This document shows positions 44,151 to 49,116 of a DNA stretch of 49,116 nt, one piece after another. The first letter of the stretch is position 1. Each line of letters starts with the position of its first letter. The notes under the pieces were generated by a model, which was not told the DNA's origin, ran no database searches, and was given only the letters and a program-made list of their open reading frames with translations. Made by a program: the position numbers and the translations under genes. The DNA lies in the NCBI GenBank assembly GCA_009776805.1, contig WRNB01000004.1, positions 1-49,116 of the forward strand, written 5' to 3'. This DNA comes from Candidatus Bathycorpusculum grumuli. GTDB taxonomy: Archaea; Thermoproteota; Bathyarchaeia; Bathyarchaeales; Bathycorpusculaceae.

Positions 44151-45233
44151 CTACTTGTACCTTTTCTTAAACAATACACCAATTACTAACGCCATAAATA
44201 CCACCACCACAATAGCCACAATCACCCAAGTATTATCAGGTGATCCAACATCAGAAAAACTATTATCCTCAATATCATATACCCCACCAGAAGCCATGTT
44301 ACCCCATGAAATGACTTCGCCAGTACCAGCCCAAATAAACACCGAAATACCAAACACGTTACCCGAATAAACTTCGTCCAAAATCAATTCAACTTTCCAA
44401 TAAGGTCTAAGCTCATAAGCAACGTCTTTAGGTGCACTGTAAAGTTGAGTTACCACATTATCTCTATGCACTTTAAAATCTTTTACTACCTCACCGTCAT
44501 ACATGTCATAAGCGTAAAGATACATGTTTTCAATAGCTATATCAATGGCTTGCTCTCTTGAAACGTTTATTGACGTATCACCAACAGTGTAAAGCACCCA
44601 CGTATCAATCAAATAAGATACAAAACCATCCTCTTCAACGATAAGCTCTAAAACATTATAATCTACGCCACTAACTGTATGTGTCCACCTTAATCTTGTT
44701 TGTCGTACTTCCCAAAAAACACTACTTGTCACAACAAGTTTTGTGTCTCCTGAAATTGTAGTGGAGTTTATTGTAAAATCAACTTTATCTATCATTGTGA
44801 TAAACTTTTTTGAATCAATATTGGTGTAAAATTGGTATCTTTCAAGAAAATCTTTCACAGCATCATGTTGGTTCGTGTATTGTTTAGTAGTAATCACTTG
44901 TTTGTCTTCTGAACCGATGAAATAATTTTCAAATATGTCGTTTTCGAAACAAAAATTGATTCTTACATTGCTGTTTTCTGTTTTTAGTTCATACCGCATA
45001 TCATTTATTTTTCTGTTGTCATCGTCACGACGTATTGAACTATCACGTGTTGAATCCATTATAATATCGATATCGTATTTGGATAAGTCAATCGATAACA
45101 CATTTTCCATGAAATCCAGTGCTTTTTCCTGGTTTATTGTTCGATCTGCAACTGTAGAGGAAATCGTTATAAATGATGTGAATAATAGTGTAACAAGTAT
45201 GGAAACTAAAATTTTTGTTAATTGTTTGTCCAT
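44151..45233 (-). CDS. Exported membrane-anchored protein of unknown function
   Basis: A 360-aa protein with an N-terminal signal/anchor (KILVSILVTLLFTSFITISS, 7-26), an outside domain of about 300 residues and a C-terminal helix (WVIVAIVVVVFMALVIGVLF, about 335-354) with a KKRYK tail, the architecture of archaeal surface proteins. The body repeats a QEKALDFMENVL / EQAIDIAIENMY type helix-start, reminiscent of PepSY-like or propeptide modules, but I cannot name a domain. ATG 45233 has AGGAGGAG 7 bases ahead, the strongest ribosome site in this area. No partner is obvious. Confidence 0.65.
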   Translation of the reverse strand: MDKQLTKILVSILVTLLFTSFITISSTVADRTINQEKALDFMENVLSIDLSKYDIDIIMDSTRDSSIRRDDDNRKINDMRYELKTENSNVRINFCFENDIFENYFIGSEDKQVITTKQYTNQHDAVKDFLERYQFYTNIDSKKFITMIDKVDFTINSTTISGDTKLVVTSSVFWEVRQTRLRWTHTVSGVDYNVLELIVEEDGFVSYLIDTWVLYTVGDTSINVSREQAIDIAIENMYLYAYDMYDGEVVKDFKVHRDNVVTQLYSAPKDVAYELRPYWKVELILDEVYSGNVFGISVFIWAGTGEVISWGNMASGGVYDIEDNSFSDVGSPDNTWVIVAIVVVVFMALVIGVLFKKRYK

Positions 45234-45878
45234 TTACTGCTCCTCCTATGATGGTAATCTTTACACATTTCCATACACTACCAACCACTCGGCTAGTTCA
45301 ACATATGGATAAGATGTATAATATACAGCAGACCTTAAATGTATTATGTACCAATTCAAAAATCAAACACACTGCCTAAACGATACAAAAAACACGCCAT
45401 AAAAACACAAACACTACAACAATAACCCACCAACAAAATATACACCTACATCAAACACTAAATAACACCTAACGTCTAGTATGTATTTAACCCAACAAGA
45501 AATACACTTAAACAAATCATTACCCGTTAAAAAACAAATTTTTATGCCACTTTTACTCAACAAACAATAACACATACACCATATTTACGCTTGTATAACC
45601 ACACGAACTAAACACATACTTGTTTTTGTGAATAGCAGTTATGTTGAAGTTTTTGCCAATGGTGTAAGGGTTTATTATGGTGGTTGTTGAGGTTGTTGTA
45701 CGTGTAGTGTGTTACATAAATTGGTGATTCTTTTTAAGCGTTAGATTGTTGGGTATTTGTTTGGTTTGAGTGGTATTGTTTGTTGTGGAAAATTTGTGAA
45801 TGAACAATTCTCAACACTTTACACGCCATAAAATTAGCGTTTATTTCGTTGCTGTTACGGAGATATTAAACAGGTCCT
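45234..45878. other. 645-base gap with a sharp strand-composition switch
   Basis: 45340-45600 is A/C-rich on the plus strand, 45620-45800 T/G-rich. Between them lies an inverted copy of the 3'-motif, ACACGAACTAAACACATAC at 45601-45619, oriented as for a minus-strand gene ending upstream (cobZ at 45879). No coding signal was found. Confidence 0.4.
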
Positions 45879-46349
45879 TTAGCTTTTTACTGATTTAGTG
45901 TACATATTTGATGATGCACCCGCGATTAGTGCACCTATAGGGTCGTTTGTTAGTGGTCCAAGTTTTTTTAAGATACCAGGCTTTGCTTGGTCGAAACGAA
46001 CATACTCGAACATGCCTTTTGCTCCAGCGATATATGTTGCAATAGCTATACCAAGCAATTCGTCTGCAACTAGTCCAGGTCTACCCATAAAATATTCCAT
46101 ACTTAAACCAGGGATTAAACCTTTTTCTGCATCTTCTTGTGCATGGAAAGCTGCAATGATTAAAGTTGCTACGTTTGGGTCAGATAACGCTATGGTGATT
46201 TCTTCTTCTAAAATTTTTGCGGCTTGTTGAATTGTTTCAATTCCAGGATGTGGTACATACATTTCGAGCGCAGCATCAATAAGATCTTGCATAGTAATAT
46301 TTTGTTGCTCGAGCCATTTTAGCATAGGTATTTGCTTATTACTTGTCAT
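45879..46349 (-). CDS. cobZ: Alpha-ribazole phosphatase CobZ
   Basis: A 156-aa archaeal phosphatase of the PgpA-related CobZ family that removes the phosphate from alpha-ribazole-5'-phosphate or cobalamin phosphate, the final step around CobS. Visible are ITMQDLIDAALEMYVPHPG, AFHAQEDAEKGLIPGLSMEY, the signature LVADELLGIAIATYIAGAKG and FEYVRFDQAKPGILKKLGPL with the acidic D/E cluster. It lies 30 kb from cobY-cobS copy 1 and 8 kb from copy 2. AGTAGGT about 10 bases before ATG 46349 could serve as ribosome site. A phosphatidylglycerophosphatase role is the alternative but the archaeal branch favours CobZ. Confidence 0.8.
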   Translation of the reverse strand: MTSNKQIPMLKWLEQQNITMQDLIDAALEMYVPHPGIETIQQAAKILEEEITIALSDPNVATLIIAAFHAQEDAEKGLIPGLSMEYFMGRPGLVADELLGIAIATYIAGAKGMFEYVRFDQAKPGILKKLGPLTNDPIGALIAGASSNMYTKSVKS

Positions 46350-46711
46350 AATATTACCTACTTCTTTTACTGACCATTACATATTTTAAAGTTTTTTCAG
46401 AAACATAAACTGTTTTAAAGTACGACCAGTGTTTTACAGATTTAGGCACAACTTTAATACAAAAAAGAGATTTAGAGAAAAATTTACTATCAGATAGACA
46501 AATAAATATTATTACTCATCAGAAGTATGTAACGTTATTTTTCACTTGTAAATCCTATTTATAGCGGTTTCTCTGCAAAAATATGACTGAAAAAAAGAAA
46601 ATAAAAATAAATACTGCATGTGAACAAAAATATTGTAAAAACACTACAAATAACGGGAACATACTAAGTAATAACAAATAGATAAGTAGAAAAAATGATT
46701 TTGTTAAAAAA
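46350..46711. other. 362-base gap between cobZ and purQ
   Basis: AAACTGTTTTAAAGTACGACC at 46409-46429 (read as AAACTGTTTTAAAG, TACGACC) resembles the right ends of the IS1 relics. A possible leaderless small ORF lies at 46583-46681. Otherwise nothing. Confidence 0.35.
46583..46681 (+). CDS. Possible leaderless small protein, 32 aa
   Basis: ATG 46583 to TAG 46679-46681 encodes a lysine- and asparagine-rich peptide with two cysteines (TACEQKYCKNT). TATTTATA at 46557-46564 lies 19-26 bases upstream, ideal for a leaderless archaeal transcript, but there is no family to compare. The minus strand of the same TATA is CTATAAAT-like and could instead serve a cobZ transcript with a long leader. Confidence 0.25.
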   Translation: MTEKKKIKINTACEQKYCKNTTNNGNILSNNK

Positions 46712-47530
46712 TTATTGTTTTGTGGTTATGTTGTGTATGATGTTTTCGAATATTAATTTACCATCACCATATGGATTTGTGCGTGTATTTTGTGTCCAAT
46801 TTGGGTCTTGCCATGCATATATTGCGCGTTCTGGATGAGGCATCAATCCGAAGATTGTACCGTCTTTGTTACAGATACCTGCTATGTCGTAATATGTGCC
46901 ATTTGGATTTGTTGGATAAGTTTGGTTTGCGGGTGTACCATTTTCGTTGCAGTATCGAAAAACTAGCATATCATTATCGATTAGTTTTTCCAACATTTGT
47001 TTCTCTTTTTCAACTGGAAATAGAAAACGGCCTTCGCCGTGAGCGATAGGAATTTTGAGAAAATGATTTTGTGGAATTTGATTTGTGAATAGGCATTTAC
47101 CTTTATTCTCGTTTTTCAAGTAGACCCATTGGCATTTAAAACCTTGTGGGATGTTTGTGGTTAAGGTTGCTTCAGGTTGTTGGCTAGCACCTTCAAATCC
47201 CGGTAGTAATCCGTATTCGATGAGTATTTGAAAACCATTACAAATACCAAGTATTGGCCTATTTTTGTCTATGAACTTTGTCATTTGTTTACCTAATTTT
47301 GCGTTTAATGCTCTTGCAAAAATTACGCCTGAACGAACATAGTCACCAAAGGAGAACCCTCCAGGAAAAACAAGCATGTTATAATCCATCAAATTATTGT
47401 GTTTTAATAGTTCATTTATGTGTTTAATTTCTGTTTGTACACCAAATATTTTGAAGGCTCGGGCGGTTTCTGCGTCACAATTGGTTCCACCTACACGCAT
47501 GATACAAATTTTGATGTCGTGAACTTTCAT
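46712..47530 (-). CDS. purQ: Phosphoribosylformylglycinamidine synthase subunit I (glutamine amidotransferase)
   Basis: Glutaminase subunit of FGAM synthase (purine step 4), cytoplasmic; it feeds ammonia to PurL. The 272-aa protein (ATG 47530) has the class I glutamine amidotransferase pattern: FPGGFSFGDYVRSG, the nucleophile cysteine in LGICNGFQIL, and the late GLMPHPERA histidine-glutamate pair. GGAGG sits 7 bases before ATG 47530; the reading further upstream overlaps purL. purL's TGA ends 3 bases ahead, so the two are co-transcribed. The protein is longer than the 230-aa bacterial PurQ, as is common in archaea. Confidence 0.93.
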   Translation of the reverse strand: MKVHDIKICIMRVGGTNCDAETARAFKIFGVQTEIKHINELLKHNNLMDYNMLVFPGGFSFGDYVRSGVIFARALNAKLGKQMTKFIDKNRPILGICNGFQILIEYGLLPGFEGASQQPEATLTTNIPQGFKCQWVYLKNENKGKCLFTNQIPQNHFLKIPIAHGEGRFLFPVEKEKQMLEKLIDNDMLVFRYCNENGTPANQTYPTNPNGTYYDIAGICNKDGTIFGLMPHPERAIYAWQDPNWTQNTRTNPYGDGKLIFENIIHNITTKQ

Positions 47531-47532
47531 TT

Positions 47533-49116
47533 TCAGACCTCCACGCTTAAAGTTTTTTTCCAAGCTGCACGAAGATTCAAAAGAGGCGTATCAATCACTG
47601 CAGTATTATTTAGACCGTGAATTTGTAGTCTTTCAGTTTTTGTTGTTTCTCCAATTAGGGTACAACTGTTTTTCATTAAAACTTCAAAGTTATATTGGTC
47701 TTTGGGTGATATTTCAATCAGGAAACGACTATTAGATTCAGAGAACAGTAAAAAGTCGTTTCGCATAATTGATTTAGCAGGTACTGCTTTTAGGTCAATA
47801 ATCATGCCGATGTCACTTGCGAGAGCCATTTCTGCAGCTGCAACAGCTAAACCTCCTTCTGAGAGATCGTGACAAGATTTTATCATACCATGGTCTATAG
47901 CTTTAACGAGATTATAATAATTTTTGCGAGCTTTGGAGGCATATAGTTTAGGCACGTTTGCACCAAGGTATCCTTTGAGTTTATAATATTCTGATCCACC
48001 AAGTTCGTGGTAAGTGTTACCAAGAAGGTATAAGAGGTTTTCAGTGTTTTTTAGTTCCATGGATACTGTTGAGTGGATGTCGGGGATGACACCTATAGCA
48101 GTTATTAGTAGTGTTGGAGTAACTGGCCCCAATGGGGACTCGTTATATAAACTGTCTTTACCTGAAATGAAAGGTGTTTGGTAGGCTTTTGCCGTGTCAT
48201 AACATGCTTGACAAGCTCGTACAAGAGAACCTAGCCGTTCAGGTTTTTCAGGGTTGCCCCAAGTGAAATTATCAAGTAAAGCAATTCTGCGTCCACCTAC
48301 AGCTATGTTATTTCGAATTGCCTCATCAATAGCAGAGGCAGCCATCCAATAGGGGTCAATTTTGCCGTAATTAGGATTCATACCACATGAAATTACAAGC
48401 CCCTTCCAAGAATTATCAAGGGGTTTTAGAACTGCAGCATCGTTTGGACCAGCGTATTTACCTTGAAAAGGTTTGAGGACTGTATTACCTTTAACTTCAT
48501 GATCATATGTTCGAACTATACTTTCTTTGCTTGCAATATTTGGCATAGCAATTAATTGTAACAAAGTTTGAGTGAGATTAACTGGTTCTGCGAAATTTGG
48601 TTCAACCATTGTAGGGAAACTAAAAGAAGCCGTTTTTGTGGTTAAAGGAGTATTAAAAAGAAAAACCATGTCTAAATCTGCAACAACAACATCTTTATAG
48701 GTAAGCTTTAAGCGACGATTTTTTGTTAATTGACCAATTGCTGTTGCTTCCACTTCTTCTTGTTCAAAAACAGACAACACCGCTTCCAGATTCTCAGGTG
48801 GAACAGTAAATAATTGTCGTTCTTGAGATTCAGAAACATAGATTTCCCATGGTGCAATATCTAAATGTTTTAGAGGAACCTTTGAGAGCTCAACAGTTGC
48901 GCCACAACCGTAACGTTCAGCTGTTTCACCTACACCAGATGATAAACCACCACCACCAAGATCAGTTATTGCTGAAGCCAAATGACGATCACGGAGAATT
49001 ATAATAGCACGTTTAAGTTTCTCTTCTGCTATGGGATCAGCAATTTGTACTGCGGGGCGACTAATTTTTTCAGATTTCTCAGTCAATTCAGCTGAAGCAA
49101 ATGTGACACCATGTAT
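47533..49116 (-). CDS. purL: Phosphoribosylformylglycinamidine synthase subunit II, C-terminal part (cut by window edge)
   Basis: FGAM synthase large subunit, PurM/ATP-binding fold. The 527 visible residues run off the right edge: the codons before TTG 49086 read HGVTFASAEL, which is conserved PurL sequence, so TTG 49086 is an internal leucine. Motifs are AITDLGGGGLSSGVGE and later IKSCHDLSEGGLAVAAAEMA, the two family glycine motifs, plus the ISGKDSLYNE active-site block. Its stop is 3 bases before purQ. PurS should lie beyond the window edge if the operon is standard. Confidence 0.94.
   Translation of the reverse strand: MHGVTFASAELTEKSEKISRPAVQIADPIAEEKLKRAIIILRDRHLASAITDLGGGGLSSGVGETAERYGCGATVELSKVPLKHLDIAPWEIYVSESQERQLFTVPPENLEAVLSVFEQEEVEATAIGQLTKNRRLKLTYKDVVVADLDMVFLFNTPLTTKTASFSFPTMVEPNFAEPVNLTQTLLQLIAMPNIASKESIVRTYDHEVKGNTVLKPFQGKYAGPNDAAVLKPLDNSWKGLVISCGMNPNYGKIDPYWMAASAIDEAIRNNIAVGGRRIALLDNFTWGNPEKPERLGSLVRACQACYDTAKAYQTPFISGKDSLYNESPLGPVTPTLLITAIGVIPDIHSTVSMELKNTENLLYLLGNTYHELGGSEYYKLKGYLGANVPKLYASKARKNYYNLVKAIDHGMIKSCHDLSEGGLAVAAAEMALASDIGMIIDLKAVPAKSIMRNDFLLFSESNSRFLIEISPKDQYNFEVLMKNSCTLIGETTKTERLQIHGLNNTAVIDTPLLNLRAAWKKTLSVEV

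Noticed and set aside
1-49116. CRISPR array
   Set aside because: The repeats seen (106-bp tandem unit, 3'-motif, relic copies) are not regularly spaced short repeats with unique spacers, and no cas gene is present.

Overview
The window comes from an AT-rich archaeon. Diagnostic genes are a group II chaperonin (thermosome) with a C-terminal GGM tail, a Dph6-type diphthamide synthetase, the archaeal versions of cobalamin assembly genes (UPF0284-type CobT, CobY, CobZ), a UbiA-family lipid prenyltransferase and a radical SAM protein that resembles tetraether lipid synthase. Several genes look leaderless, with a TATA box about 25 nt before the start codon, while others have Shine-Dalgarno sites. 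The gene content would fit a Bathyarchaeia-like lineage from an animal or termite gut, but that placement is inference; no rRNA gene is present.

Layout. 1-5236: housekeeping genes on the minus strand (thymidylate synthase, thermosome, a GNAT-Sua5 fusion), then a 750-base gap. 5237-11125: a plus-strand run dph6-cobT-cobS-cobY, then cbiB and a B12-binding radical SAM gene. 11126-14385: a gene graveyard with a TIR-bounded element, an AbiEi-like pseudogene, two IS1-family relics and a RelBE-like pair whose toxin is frameshifted. 14386-20699: a membrane protein, an amidohydrolase, two radical SAM genes and a secreted TIM-barrel-like protein. 20700-25594: a third IS1 relic, a large surface protein with GGGVYN repeats and an AlbA_2/RecG-like gene of bacterial character. 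25595-30230: cobD (threonine-phosphate decarboxylase), a small membrane protein and, divergently, three glycosyltransferases. 30231-36601: a zinc-ribbon protein, a radical SAM/DUF362 pair and two tandem acyltransferases. 36682-41519: a second CobS-CobY pair transcribed away from an epimerase-UbiA-Tes-like radical SAM operon, both apparently sharing one 48-base promoter region. 41537-45233: glycosyltransferases and surface proteins. 45879-49116: cobZ, purQ and a truncated purL.

Two themes dominate. First, late cobalamin synthesis is nearly complete here (CobD, CbiB, CobY, CobT-like, CobS, CobZ) but scattered over four loci. Second, there is cell-envelope construction: lipid, glycan and surface-protein genes. 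The two themes meet at 36.7-41.5 kb, where a divergent CobS/CobY pair, with CobS2 lacking two acidic residues kept in CobS1, sits back to back with membrane lipid genes. This is the strongest candidate for something undescribed.

Intergenic DNA carries decayed mobile elements, a dispersed motif that lies 3' of genes in a consistent orientation, a two-copy coding relic and a long hairpin between cobY and cbiB.
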